Shown here in pieces: positions 54,762-64,000 of a stretch of 64,000 nt of DNA (position 1 is its first letter; every line of letters starts with the position of its first letter). The translations under genes and the position numbers were made by a program. The stretch covers positions 72,095-136,094 of the forward strand of contig JAEXAJ010000136.1 in assembly GCA_023458215.1 (NCBI GenBank), written 5' to 3'. Origin of the DNA: Bacteroidota bacterium (GTDB lineage: Bacteria > Bacteroidota > Bacteroidia > Bacteroidales > Bacteroidaceae). The notes beneath the pieces are model-generated. The model made no database searches. It was not told the origin of the DNA and was given only the letters and a program-made list of their open reading frames with translations.

Positions 54762-57278
54762 TCATTGAGGAAAAATAATCCGGTAATTCCCGCTCAGGTG
54801 CATAAAGGCGAACAGTCGGAGCAGCCCGTCGTAATAGGCATCAAAATAGCCGTCTTCGTAAGGAATATGTTTTGCATTCCATAGACGGTCAATGAATTCA
54901 TGGCTCTTATTGTGCGTACAAGTAAGAGAAACCGCTGCCGCAGTAGCCACTAATCCCAAGGAATGGCGCAGTTGCTTATGTTCTCCGGCTTCCAAAATCT
55001 CTTTCACTGGGGTGCCATCCACATTGTACTGGTCAACAAACGTATCTATGCCTTGGCTATAAAGAAAGTTCTGTATCTTGTTTCCATACTCCTGTTGCCA
55101 TTTGATATCTTCGCACGCCCAAGAATAGTCCAGAGCGATATTCATGGGTACACGCCAAGAGTCAAAACGGAAAGCATCACCGATAATCCGGTTGCTGCCA
55201 AGCAGAGTACCGTCATAATTATTGTAATCCGGATTAAGACCCGTCACGGGATGGATGCTGCGATGCAGATACTCTCTGCTCTGGCGGGCACACTCTCTCC
55301 AAAAACCTGCTCTGCCGTCATCCGCCCATCTTGCCCACACTTCATAAAACGCAGGCAGATGATAAGAAGGATCGGTGAATCTTCCTCCCCAGGGGTCGGG
55401 AGTGAACGTTATTAATTTCTGTTCCAGGTTGATGAGGGGAGCCACCCGATCCATGCCGGCTTTCTGCATGGAACAATCCAAGATATTCCGGGCCTCCGCC
55501 AAGTAATCGATACCCGTATCATTGCCCCAACGGTTAGATGCAAAGATGAGGGATGTGACGTAGTAAAGTTCTCCATCCGAAGCCGGGCCTTGGGCATTAC
55601 TTGTGCCATCGGTTTTACAGCTCCAGGCAAAGTACCCTTTAAAAGGACCGTCTTGATGCTGCATATGCTTCTTTCCCCAGCGCCACAAGCGGTCGAAGAT
55701 ATCTTTCCGATCAAACTGTACGGCAATCATCAACCCGTAGGACATACCCTCGGTACGCACATCGTGGTTCTTGATATCACTGATATATGCCATGGAATCA
55801 CCTACTTCAAAATAAACCTTATCGGGGCCGTAGAACACGCCATCGAACACTTCCTTCAGTTTTGCGTCAATATTCTTCTGCTTATAGCCCACTTCGGCAA
55901 ATAGATTACGGTATTTGCGGGTCTTAAAAGCACCCTCTTCCCACGGTAGGGCATCAAAACCTATCCAGTCTACTTCTACCTGCGAACCTCTTTGAAGTGA
56001 TACATACAAATCTTGTATCCCGGTGGGAGCCCAGACAACTTGTACACGGTTTTCCACCCACTCTTTGCTGCGAGGAATGCTGACATTTGCTATCAATTTT
56101 CCATTTTTCCCGGCACGCACTTGCAGTTCCCCGCCGGATAAAGAACGGGTGCGTAAAGTCAGCTTTTGTACTTTCTCGTTGCCGAAATCCACCCGGTTGT
56201 ATTGCAGCCAGGCGTTCTTTTTGCTAAAGACAGCCTTCCAACCCTGAAATTTATCGGCTTCATCTAAAAAGTCAATAGAAGTCCCTTCAGGACTGATACT
56301 GCTGTAACGGTCTATTTGGATACGCGTGCGTGCATCGGTAATACCCACTCCGCGTAGGGTAGGGATTACTTTACTGATAGTGCCATCAGTCTTGAAAAAG
56401 AGGGAATCCACACGTACAGAGCGATTCTTGTCGAAGTGCGGTGAATAATCGTTGTGATGATAGAAGAGATACCATTGTCCTTGGTATTCCACGATGGAGT
56501 GATGGTTGGTCCAGCAGCCTATGGGGGATTCATCCATAATGATTCCTTTGAACTCAAAAGGTCCCGTCGGACTGTCTCCCATGCTATAAGCCAGTACTTC
56601 GGTCTTATCCTTTACCCATGGGAAAGTGAAATAGTATTTTCCTTTCCGTTCAAATACGAAGGGGCCTTCTTTGAAACCATCGGGCAATCCCGGTACAGGT
56701 ATCGGTTCTGAAGCCAGTTCGGTCATATTGTCTTTCAGCTTGGCCATAAACATACCGCCACCTGCCCAGTAGATATAGCTTTGACCGTCTGTATCTACTA
56801 ATACACATGGGTCAATGCCGTTCACTCCCTTTATGGCTGTCATTTGGGGTATGAAGGGGCCGTAAGGTTTGTCTGAGATAGCTACTCCTACGCCAAATTC
56901 CTTTTCTTTGCCACGGGGAGCAGCGGGGAAGTAGAAATAATACTTGCCCTCTTTGTAGACACAATCGGGTGCCCACATGGAGTAGGAGTCAGGTTCTACC
57001 CAGGGAACATGCGCTTGGTTGACAATGACACCATGATCTTTCCAATCAGTCAGATTATCGGATGAAAAGACATGATAATCCGCCATGCAGAACCATTCTT
57101 TCAGCTTGTCTATAGGGCTTGGTATGTCGTGAGAAGGATATACGTACATTTTTCCTTCAAATACTTTGGCCGTAGGGTCGGCAGAGAACTGGTCGCGGAT
57201 AATGGGATTTTGTGCTTGTACCATGCCGGTCATGAGACATAGAAAAGCAATAACAGACAATAAGGAAATGTTTTTCAT
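54762..57278 (-). CDS. GH43-CBM6-GH8 trimodular xylan enzyme
   Basis: The preferred start is ATG 57278 (838 residues), which begins the signal peptide MKNISLLSVIAFLCLMTGMVQA; ATG 57305 would add nine residues. The GH43 domain (about 25-315) has DQFSADPTAKVFEGKMYVY, WAPDCVYKEGKYYFYFPA and DGFKEGPFVFERKGKYYF with the catalytic acids. A CBM6-like beta-sandwich (about 325-455) ends VEVDWIGFDALPW. The GH8 domain (about 460-838) has the acid Glu in HDVRTEGMSYGLMIAV (near residue 510) and ASDGELYYVTSL. GH8 enzymes of this type are reducing-end xylose-releasing exo-oligoxylanases. One polypeptide could therefore debranch or trim from one end and remove xylose from the other. Confidence 0.9.
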   Translation of the reverse strand: MKNISLLSVIAFLCLMTGMVQAQNPIIRDQFSADPTAKVFEGKMYVYPSHDIPSPIDKLKEWFCMADYHVFSSDNLTDWKDHGVIVNQAHVPWVEPDSYSMWAPDCVYKEGKYYFYFPAAPRGKEKEFGVGVAISDKPYGPFIPQMTAIKGVNGIDPCVLVDTDGQSYIYWAGGGMFMAKLKDNMTELASEPIPVPGLPDGFKEGPFVFERKGKYYFTFPWVKDKTEVLAYSMGDSPTGPFEFKGIIMDESPIGCWTNHHSIVEYQGQWYLFYHHNDYSPHFDKNRSVRVDSLFFKTDGTISKVIPTLRGVGITDARTRIQIDRYSSISPEGTSIDFLDEADKFQGWKAVFSKKNAWLQYNRVDFGNEKVQKLTLRTRSLSGGELQVRAGKNGKLIANVSIPRSKEWVENRVQVVWAPTGIQDLYVSLQRGSQVEVDWIGFDALPWEEGAFKTRKYRNLFAEVGYKQKNIDAKLKEVFDGVFYGPDKVYFEVGDSMAYISDIKNHDVRTEGMSYGLMIAVQFDRKDIFDRLWRWGKKHMQHQDGPFKGYFAWSCKTDGTSNAQGPASDGELYYVTSLIFASNRWGNDTGIDYLAEARNILDCSMQKAGMDRVAPLINLEQKLITFTPDPWGGRFTDPSYHLPAFYEVWARWADDGRAGFWRECARQSREYLHRSIHPVTGLNPDYNNYDGTLLGSNRIIGDAFRFDSWRVPMNIALDYSWACEDIKWQQEYGNKIQNFLYSQGIDTFVDQYNVDGTPVKEILEAGEHKQLRHSLGLVATAAAVSLTCTHNKSHEFIDRLWNAKHIPYEDGYFDAYYDGLLRLFAFMHLSGNYRIIFPQ

Positions 57279-57353
57279 AAGTATGTTGTCGTAATTATAG
57301 TTCATATTTTATTTCTTTTAAACAGCAACTTGGTCATTCTGATAAGACCCTCA

Positions 57354-59927
57354 TCATAAGGTCATGCGGAGTGTCTTCAAGTCTCCGGCATCGGAACTGC
57401 TGCCATAGAGTATCTCATAACTGCTGCCCGGAACAACACGCATCGTATTGGTGGTATCATCAAAAAACTCGAAAGCCTCCGGCGAGAGTTGCAATACTAC
57501 CTCTTTACTCTCACCTGCTTTTAACGTTACTCGCCGGTATGCCTTCAGAGTCTTCAACGGACCGTTGGTATCGCCCACCTTGCGTACGTAAACCTGCACC
57601 ACTTCAGTTCCGTCACGTTTGCCTGTATTGCCTACCGGGACAATCAACTTCAGTGCTTCTTTATCGAGCCGAGCCTCACCCATACCGAATGTAGTGTAAT
57701 TCAATCCATAACCGAATGGAAATAATGCATCGGACATATATCTATAAGTACGTCCTTTCATCGAATAGTCTTCGTAATCAGGAAGCTGTTCCGTTGACTT
57801 ATAGAACGTAACCGGCAGCTTGCCCGAAGGGTTATAATCACCAAACAGGACATCGGCAACAGCCGTTCCACCCACTTCACCTCCATACCAAGCCTGAAGG
57901 ATAGCATCACAACTCTCCGTTTCGGGTAGCAGAGCGATGGCCGATCCTGAACAATTGACCAGTACTACCTGCTTTCCGGCTTCTTTCAATGCTTTCAGGA
58001 ACTTCCGTTGTACTGCGGGCAATTCTATATCGGTGCGGTCTCCTCCTTTAAATCCGGGAAGCGTCACCGGCATTTCCTCACCTTCCAGTTGTGGAGAAAT
58101 GCCTCCGACAAAAATAACCTGATCCACATCTTTCAGTTTGGCTATGTTTTCGTCATAGTCAATAGCGTATTCTTTACCAAGATTGAATTTTAAATTGGCC
58201 GCCCAATTCTCCACTTGCGCATACAATATTTCTATTTTATACTCTTTATCTTTCTCCACTTGTAGCAAGGTACGTGTATCGGTAGTACGCCATGTGCGTT
58301 CCTTGTGCATGGACTTACCATTAACAAACAACTCGAAGTAGCTACATCCCTCCATACTTAGAAGTACCTCGCCCGATTCTTTAGGCCTGAATACGGTTTC
58401 ATATTTGGCAGAGAATTTTTCCAAATTCACGCCGGGGGCAAAAGTATGTTGTCCATAGGTCGTAACATTGATAGGTTGCGTCGTTTGAAGCGAAGATACC
58501 GGTTTTCCTGTCCGGTCGGGATTGTTCCAAAAAGTAGCCTTTATACCCGGCTTGCCATCTATGCTGCATTGGTTGAGGTAAGATTTTAAAATCTGGTCAT
58601 TTACCAAGTCGCAGCCTTTCATGTATACCACCTTATTCTTGCCTATTTTATTCTGTATTCCTTCCAGTATAGTGATAGTTTGGTTGGGTGTACCATTATA
58701 GTTACCCCAAAGCATACTCTTTTCATCGGCATTAGGACCAATGACTGCAATTCTGCGAGTTGATTTGCTCAATGGCAACAGATTATTTTTGTTTTGCAGC
58801 AGCGTCATACTCTGCCTTGACATCTCTAAAGAAAGAGCCTTGTGGGCTTTGCTGTTGATGACCGATGTCGGGATACTCGACCAAGACACTAAAGAAGGAT
58901 CATCCATTTCACCAAGTTCGAAACGACCTTCGAGCAAACGAAGTACGTGCTTGTCTATTTCCTTTTCTGAAATCAGTCCTTGAGCTACGGCTTTGGGAAG
59001 TTCTTTATAAGCATATCCATATCCGCATTCCACATCGGTACCTGCCAATGTTCCTTTGGCTGCGGCATGTACGGCGTCCGAAGATGATTTGTGCGAAGTA
59101 TAGAAGTCGCTGATGGCTCCACAGTCGGAAACCACCATATATTTGAATCCCCATTCATCCCGCAATATTTGCTGAAGCAGACGGCTGTTGCCGCAACAAG
59201 GGTCGTCGTCCAGACGTTGGTAGGCACACATCACTTCACGTACATCCGCTTTCTGCACCAATGCTTTGAAGGCAGGCAGATAAGTCTCCCACAATTCGCG
59301 TGGATTCACATTATTCAGATTGGCAGAATGCCGGCTCCATTCCGGGCCGCTATGCACGGCATAATGCTTGGCACAAGCCAGTAGCTTGCGGTATTTCTCA
59401 TTTTCCGGTCCTTGCAATCCTTTCACTACAGCCACTCCCATTTGGGAAGTCAGGTAAGGATCTTCTCCGTAAGTCTCTTGCCCCCGTCCCCAACGCGGGT
59501 CACGAAAGATGTTTACGTTGGGTGTCCATACCGAAAGACTATGAAAACGTTCATCCTCCTGCCCGTTGCGTATGCGCTCGTTATACTTGGCACGCATTTC
59601 GTCAGAAGTTGCAGTGAAGATTTTGAAGAGCAGGTCTTCATTAAAAGAAGCTGCCATGCCTATGGGCTCAGGAAAGACGGTGACGTTCCCTTGGTTGGCT
59701 ACTCCGTGCAGTGCTTCACTCCACCAGTTGAATTTCTTGATGCCAAGCCGGGGGATAGCTTCGGATACATCACACATCAGCCCTGCTTTTTCTTCCAGCG
59801 TCAGGCGTGAGAGCAAATCTTGTGCTCTTTCACTCGAACTTAGATTCGGGTTCTGATAAGGATAATTCTCTGCTTTGACCAGCAAAGCGCATAAAATGCA
59901 AACAATGGATAAAACTACTCTTTTCAT
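57354..59927 (-). CDS. GH3 beta-xylosidase-like enzyme with PA14 domain
   Basis: The 857-residue secreted protein (MKRVVLSIVCILCALLVKA) has a GH3 barrel (about 25-350: FNWWSEALHGVAN, NIFRDPRWGRGQETYGEDPY, ACAKHYAVHSGPEWSRH), with the nucleophile Asp268 in VVSDCGAISDFY. A PA14 domain (about 440-590: KATFWNNPDRTG...CSYFELFVNGKSM) is inserted in the second GH3 domain. A C-terminal FN3-like domain follows. The motif set is that of xylan 1,4-beta-xylosidases rather than BglX beta-glucosidases. It is the first gene of the minus-strand operon, with a promoter and an inverted repeat upstream. Confidence 0.93.
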   Translation of the reverse strand: MKRVVLSIVCILCALLVKAENYPYQNPNLSSSERAQDLLSRLTLEEKAGLMCDVSEAIPRLGIKKFNWWSEALHGVANQGNVTVFPEPIGMAASFNEDLLFKIFTATSDEMRAKYNERIRNGQEDERFHSLSVWTPNVNIFRDPRWGRGQETYGEDPYLTSQMGVAVVKGLQGPENEKYRKLLACAKHYAVHSGPEWSRHSANLNNVNPRELWETYLPAFKALVQKADVREVMCAYQRLDDDPCCGNSRLLQQILRDEWGFKYMVVSDCGAISDFYTSHKSSSDAVHAAAKGTLAGTDVECGYGYAYKELPKAVAQGLISEKEIDKHVLRLLEGRFELGEMDDPSLVSWSSIPTSVINSKAHKALSLEMSRQSMTLLQNKNNLLPLSKSTRRIAVIGPNADEKSMLWGNYNGTPNQTITILEGIQNKIGKNKVVYMKGCDLVNDQILKSYLNQCSIDGKPGIKATFWNNPDRTGKPVSSLQTTQPINVTTYGQHTFAPGVNLEKFSAKYETVFRPKESGEVLLSMEGCSYFELFVNGKSMHKERTWRTTDTRTLLQVEKDKEYKIEILYAQVENWAANLKFNLGKEYAIDYDENIAKLKDVDQVIFVGGISPQLEGEEMPVTLPGFKGGDRTDIELPAVQRKFLKALKEAGKQVVLVNCSGSAIALLPETESCDAILQAWYGGEVGGTAVADVLFGDYNPSGKLPVTFYKSTEQLPDYEDYSMKGRTYRYMSDALFPFGYGLNYTTFGMGEARLDKEALKLIVPVGNTGKRDGTEVVQVYVRKVGDTNGPLKTLKAYRRVTLKAGESKEVVLQLSPEAFEFFDDTTNTMRVVPGSSYEILYGSSSDAGDLKTLRMTL

Positions 59928-59994
59928 ACTATTTAATTTAAAGATTTCTCAAAGATGGAAGATACTACTTTGGGGCTATAAGAATCCTCCGCTG

Positions 59995-60060
59995 CAAATG
60001 TAAGAAATACACTTTTTGTAATGGGTATGATTGCGTAACACATTATATTGTCAGTGTTAC
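59995..60060 (-). promoter_or_regulatory. Promoter and inverted repeat of the xylan-enzyme operon
   Basis: CAAATGTA (59995-60002) reads TACATTTG on the minus strand, a good -7 element about 70 nt before the GH3 start. Upstream, GTAACAC (60035-60041) and GTGTTAC (60054-60060) form a perfect 7-bp inverted repeat, a candidate regulator site. Confidence 0.55.
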
Positions 60061-60286
60061 AAAGGCTTTTATCTATGTTACATTTGCCTCTATAACCCTG
60101 ATAATCGGTCTGATAATTTCTTCGTTATCGCTTATTCTATTGTAAGTATCTTCCTTCTATTTGTCATGGCTGGGCCGATGGCTCATTATTGAACGGCTAT
60201 GAGCAAAAGTACCTCAAACTCCCCCTTTCAGGCGGGAGATTCTGAGATACTCATGCTTGTCATCTAGCTCATTTCTGAGTGGTTTT

Positions 60287-60406
60287 GAACTAAAAGACAA
60301 AAGAATTATTTTTAGACATAAGAGCAAAAGAACATATTCATAGTAAGATATAGCTTATGTTTTCTAATTTGTTCTTATGTCTAAAAAATAACATTCTGTT
60401 TAGTTC
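60287..60406. repeat. 120-bp nested palindromic element
   Basis: Outer arms GAACTAAA (60287-60294) and TTTAGTTC (60399-60406) are perfect. Inner arms TTATTTTTAGACATAAGA (60306-60323) and its complement at 60373-60391 match except for one extra T. The interior (60324-60372) is AT-rich with further short pairing. There is no ORF or flanking duplication, and it could fold as one long hairpin. Confidence 0.7.
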
Positions 60407-60682
60407 ATGTCTTCTCCGGTAATGAATGCGCCAAAAGTGACCGTGAGAAGCATAAATAATACGAAGTAGCACAATCCATCCTATAACCCGAGAAATACAA
60501 CCCGTCGAAACAGTTCAGCCGACCCGAAAAAAAGGAATAATAACCTGTAAAAAGCGTATATGAAACTGCTATACAGCATATATGTTACAACTAGAAAACA
60601 ATATGTAATATAAAGGAAAGCTATGTTACATAGATATGCAACACGGGATACATTACAGTAGCCTTCTTTCAACTGAATAAAG

Positions 60683-60718
60683 TAAATTTGTGCCAAAGTA
60701 ATAACAACAATACTTTGG
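60683..60718 (+). promoter_or_regulatory. Possible susC promoter overlapping an inverted repeat
   Basis: TAAATTTG (60683-60690) fits TAnnTTTG. CCAAAGTA (60693-60700) and TACTTTGG (60711-60718) form a perfect 8-bp inverted repeat over the expected transcript start. It lies 250 nt before susC, so a long leader would result. Confidence 0.4.
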
Positions 60719-60939
60719 TAATAATTTGCCGGGTATTGGTTATTAACGAGCTATAGCTGATTTTAAAAAGTATAATTGTGCAAAAATAGATGTTCGTCTT
60801 AGGTGGTTTAAAGGGTTCTGCTGCCTATTATCGGACATTGAAATATAAGACAACAGAGCCCTCCTTAAATCAAATACCAGCATTGCAAAAGATCCCTGCA
60901 ATGCATTAAGGTAAAACATCGGATCAAGATTCAAACAAC

Positions 60940-63900
60940 ATGTGTATCAAAACTATTAAATCATGGCTCGCAAGCGCATTGTTCGTATTGTTTGCCAGTG
61001 GTGCCCCGGGGTTTGTAAGTGGAGGTGGCAACATCGCCATAGCACAAACACAGTACATCACCGGTACGGTTGTAGATGATTTTGGCGAACCAATTATCGG
61101 CGCTAACATCCGGGTAAAAGGTACTACCAAAGGAACGATTACCGACATCGACGGTAAGTTCTCCTTGGATGTAGCTCCAGGTCAAACCATTGAAGTCAGC
61201 TTCGTGGGCTTTTCCACCCAGACGGTGGCGGCTGCTTCGGGCATGAAAATCATTCTTAAGGAAGACGCACAGTCGTTGGACGACGTAGTGGTTGTGGGCT
61301 ATGGCGTACAGAAAAAGAAACTTGTCACCGGTGCCACTGTGCAGGTGAAAGGCGATGACATTCAGAAACTCTCCACCACCTCGGCATTGACTGCCATGCA
61401 GAGCCAGTCTCCCGGTGTCACCATTATGCAAAAGAATGGCCAGGCAGGCGAAGGCTTCAAGGTGAACATCCGCGGTTTGGGTACTACGGGTAATTCGGAC
61501 CCGTTGTACGTAATTGACGGTGTTGCCGGTGGTAACCTGAACGACTTGAACCCTGCCGACATCGAATCCATCGATGTGCTGAAAGATGCCGCTTCCGCAG
61601 CCATCTACGGTGCCCGTGCCGCCAACGGTGTAATCCTTATTACCACCAAGCAGGGCAAGACCGGCAAGCTGCAAATATCCTACGACGGATACTACGGCCA
61701 ACAATACTTATATAAGGCTCCCGACGTTTTGAATGCCCAGGAATACATCTACAGCCGTCAACTTCGCGAGTTCAACGGCGGTGCTGCCGTGCCCGACTGG
61801 CAGGCAAAGCTTCCCGCAGCCATCTATGAAAGCCTCTTCGACGCGGATGGAAACGTGAAGAAGAACGGTTGGAAGGGAACGAACTGGATTGACGAATCCT
61901 ATCACAAAGGCGCCGTAACACAGAACCACTCCATCAACTTGATAGGAGGGTCAGACGCATCGAAGTTCTCCTTCGGCTTCTCCTACACCGGACAAGACGG
62001 TATCTTGGGCGGTGAGAACCAGTCGCAATTCGACCGCTATAACATCCGCTTGAATTCCTCGCACACCCTGCTCCGTTCCAAGAACAACTCTTACGACGTG
62101 ATTACCATAGGCGAGAACGTGAACATCGGACATGGCAGCAAGACAGGTATCTCCCAGGGGAGCATGTATTGGAACAACGTACACGATTTATTGAACGCCA
62201 ATCCGTTACTCCCCGTTCGCGATGCCAACGGAAACTACTACACCAACGCCGAAATGTCGGCCGACGGGTGGACACTGGGTGCCGCCATCAACCCGCTGGC
62301 TATTGCCAACACTACCAGCCAAGGATTGAACGAAAGTAACAACTGGAACGTGAACACCAGCGCCTACCTTGAAATACAGCCTATACGAAACTTGATTTAC
62401 AAGTCACAGTTCAGCTACCGCTTTGGTTACAGTTCTTATCGTGCCATGACCAGAATACACGACTCGGGTACAAACACGGCCACTCAGGACAACGCCTCCC
62501 AATCGACGGATTCCTGGTCGAACATCTCATTCGAAAACACCTTGAGTTACAAATTTAATATCAACAGGCACAACATCGACGTCGTAGTGGGTCAGACCAT
62601 CGAACAAAACAAGTTCGGCGAACACCTGGAAGCCAGTGGCAACAACCTGCTTTTCGGTGACAGTTGGAACCATGCGTACTTGGACAATGCGCAAATCAAG
62701 AAACTGGCCGATGTCAGCGTAGGCGGTCATCCTGCATACGACAGCTCCCTGGCCTCCTTCTTCGGACGTGCCAACTACAACTTCAACGAAAAATACATGC
62801 TGCAAGCCACGGTTCGCGCCGACGGTTCTTCAAACTTTGCCAAAGGTCACCGCTGGGGTATCTTCCCCTCCGCATCGGCAGGTTGGGTAGTGACCAACGA
62901 AGAATTCATGGAATCCGTCAGAGACTACATGGACTTCCTTAAAATCCGTGCATCCTGGGGACAGAACGGTAACTGCAACATTCCCAACTTCCAATACCTG
63001 ACACAAGTGGGATTCAACGATTCCGACGCCTACTACTTCGGCGTGGGCAACCACGAAGAAGCCACCACCGGCGGTTCGTTCAACGTACTGGGCAATCCCA
63101 AACTGACTTGGGAGACTTCCGAGCAGCTGAACATCGGTATCGATGCCCGTTTCCTGGACAGTCGTTTAGGACTGACCTTCGACTGGTATAAGAAAAGCAC
63201 AAAAGACTGGCTGGTTCGCGCTCCGATTTTGGGCGTATATGGTATCGGCGCTCCCTACATCAACGGTGGTAATGTAGACAACAAGGGTATCGAACTCTCT
63301 CTTAGCTGGAACGACCAACTCAAGAACGGTCTGCGTTACGGCATTACCGCCAACATGTCCTACAACAAGAACGAAGTGACCAAGCTGGCCAACGCCGAAG
63401 GCATCATCCACGGACCCGGAGCCGTTTGGCATCAGCTCGAAGGCGAAGTCTACCGTGCACAGATAGGCAAACCCATCGGCTTTTTCTACGGTTACGACAC
63501 GAACGGCGTGTTCCAGAACGGCGAACAGATTCGCCAGTTCTCCGAGAAGTATGAGGATAAGCTTCATGGTGGAAACGACAAGTTGAAACCGGGTGACATC
63601 ATCTACCGTGACGTGACCGGTGACGGCGTAATCGATGACAACGACCGCACCATGATTGGCGACCCTCACCCCGATGTAACCATGGGATTGAACATCAACC
63701 TCGGCTACAAGGGCTTCGACTTCTCTGTAACCGGTGCGGGAGCCTTCGGACAACAGATTCTGCGCACTTGGGCAAACCAGGACTTCCTCACGGAGAACCT
63801 CAATAAGAAGATTGTCTATGGTTCTTGGAAGGGCGAAGGCACCAGCAATAAACTCCCCCTCTTCGATGGTTTCGACACTCCGAACTGGAAATACATGTCG

Positions 63901-64000
63901 GCAGCCATGCTCGAAGACGGCGACTACTTCAAGATTCAGAACGTGACTATCGGTTACGACTTCAAGCGTCTGTGGAAGTCTTGTCCGCTCCAGCAGCTCC
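60940..64000 (+). CDS. SusC/RagA-family TonB-linked transporter, PUL 3 (cut by window end)
   Basis: The frame is open from ATG 60940 to the last base (about 1020 codons). The signal region is MCIKTIKSWLASALFVLFAS...IAIAQ. There is no STN domain. A CarboxypepD_reg domain (ITGTVVDDFGEPIIGANIRV...GKFSLDVAPG) leads to the SusC signature LDDVVVVGYGVQKKKLVTGA, the plug (PLYVIDGVAGGN...VLKDAASAAIYGARAANGVI) and most of the barrel. The last residues seen (VTIGYDFKRLWKS) are near the usual C-terminus. Its codons are clearly richer in C and G at third positions than the neighbours, a hint of strong expression. It is divergent from the xylan-enzyme operon; a SusD partner is expected just beyond the window. 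Confidence 0.94.
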   Translation, partial: MCIKTIKSWLASALFVLFASGAPGFVSGGGNIAIAQTQYITGTVVDDFGEPIIGANIRVKGTTKGTITDIDGKFSLDVAPGQTIEVSFVGFSTQTVAAASGMKIILKEDAQSLDDVVVVGYGVQKKKLVTGATVQVKGDDIQKLSTTSALTAMQSQSPGVTIMQKNGQAGEGFKVNIRGLGTTGNSDPLYVIDGVAGGNLNDLNPADIESIDVLKDAASAAIYGARAANGVILITTKQGKTGKLQISYDGYYGQQYLYKAPDVLNAQEYIYSRQLREFNGGAAVPDWQAKLPAAIYESLFDADGNVKKNGWKGTNWIDESYHKGAVTQNHSINLIGGSDASKFSFGFSYTGQDGILGGENQSQFDRYNIRLNSSHTLLRSKNNSYDVITIGENVNIGHGSKTGISQGSMYWNNVHDLLNANPLLPVRDANGNYYTNAEMSADGWTLGAAINPLAIANTTSQGLNESNNWNVNTSAYLEIQPIRNLIYKSQFSYRFGYSSYRAMTRIHDSGTNTATQDNASQSTDSWSNISFENTLSYKFNINRHNIDVVVGQTIEQNKFGEHLEASGNNLLFGDSWNHAYLDNAQIKKLADVSVGGHPAYDSSLASFFGRANYNFNEKYMLQATVRADGSSNFAKGHRWGIFPSASAGWVVTNEEFMESVRDYMDFLKIRASWGQNGNCNIPNFQYLTQVGFNDSDAYYFGVGNHEEATTGGSFNVLGNPKLTWETSEQLNIGIDARFLDSRLGLTFDWYKKSTKDWLVRAPILGVYGIGAPYINGGNVDNKGIELSLSWNDQLKNGLRYGITANMSYNKNEVTKLANAEGIIHGPGAVWHQLEGEVYRAQIGKPIGFFYGYDTNGVFQNGEQIRQFSEKYEDKLHGGNDKLKPGDIIYRDVTGDGVIDDNDRTMIGDPHPDVTMGLNINLGYKGFDFSVTGAGAFGQQILRTWANQDFLTENLNKKIVYGSWKGEGTSNKLPLFDGFDTPNWKYMSAAMLEDGDYFKIQNVTIGYDFKRLWKSCPLQQL

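Larger units (their letters stand above)
60061..60939. other. Divergent control region between the enzyme operon and susC
   Basis: No gene is supported in this part of the 1-kb gap. It holds repeated TGTTACA motifs (60055, 60076, 60583, 60624), a 120-bp nested palindrome (60287-60406), and an operator-like inverted repeat with a promoter match near 60683-60718. The leader to ATG 60940 appears long. Confidence 0.55.

Noticed and set aside
60030..60038. TACGCAAT match on the minus strand, 36 nt before the -7 element of the xylan operon, resembling the PUL 2 box
   Set aside because: Only eight bases agree, the spacing is off by one and the left half-site is missing. It is probably chance, and this operon has its own HTCS.

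Overview
The window reads as a chromosome segment of a gut Bacteroides (Bacteroidales). Evidence: several SusC/SusD pairs, two hybrid two-component sensors (HTCS), an ECF-sigma/anti-sigma pair beside a SusC with an STN domain, promoters of the Bacteroides TAnnTTTG type, and many secreted glycoside hydrolases (GH) with short signal peptides or lipoboxes. The species cannot be fixed from the sequence alone. No tRNA, rRNA, CRISPR array, insertion sequence or phage gene was seen.

Layout. (1) 431-12471: polysaccharide utilisation locus 1 (PUL 1), with ECF sigma factor, FecR-type anti-sigma, SusC with STN domain, SusD-like lipoprotein, GH9 enzyme, HGSNAT/DUF5009-like membrane protein and a GH10-like lipoprotein. 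(2) 12543-17548, minus strand: a translationally coupled pair, a UDP-sugar hydrolase/5'-nucleotidase and an Oar-like TonB-dependent receptor. (3) 17773-18891: prfB (release factor 2) without the usual programmed frameshift. (4) 18931-42249: PUL 2, with an HTCS regulator, GH20 hexosaminidase, TlpA-like thioredoxin, SusC/SusD, a tiny secreted ORF, a C26 glutamine amidotransferase, GH2, GH3, a metzincin-like putative protease and GH97. The GH20, SusC and GH3 genes share an upstream box at exactly the same distance from the -7 element, probably the operator of this PUL's regulator. (5) 42394-47008: small membrane protein, CYTH triphosphatase, MgtC/DUF4010 membrane protein, then an outer-membrane beta-barrel protein. 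(6) 47743-64000: PUL 3, probably for (arabino)xylan. It has a second HTCS and a minus-strand operon of GH3 (PA14), GH43-CBM6-GH8 fusion, feruloyl-esterase-like CE1 and GH43. A SusC runs divergently off the right edge.

Working model: SusC/D pairs import oligosaccharides and periplasmic GHs trim them. PUL 1 is switched by trans-envelope sigma/anti-sigma signalling; PULs 2 and 3 are switched by HTCS proteins that sense oligosaccharides in the periplasm and bind DNA through AraC-type domains.

The gene-poor gaps (26956-28024, 47009-47742, 59928-60939) are not featureless. They hold a three-copy structured repeat with a constant core and variable but mutually complementary arms, 21-22 bp tandem arrays of palindromic units, and long inverted repeats. 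These gaps and the shared PUL 2 promoter box are the least explained parts of the window.
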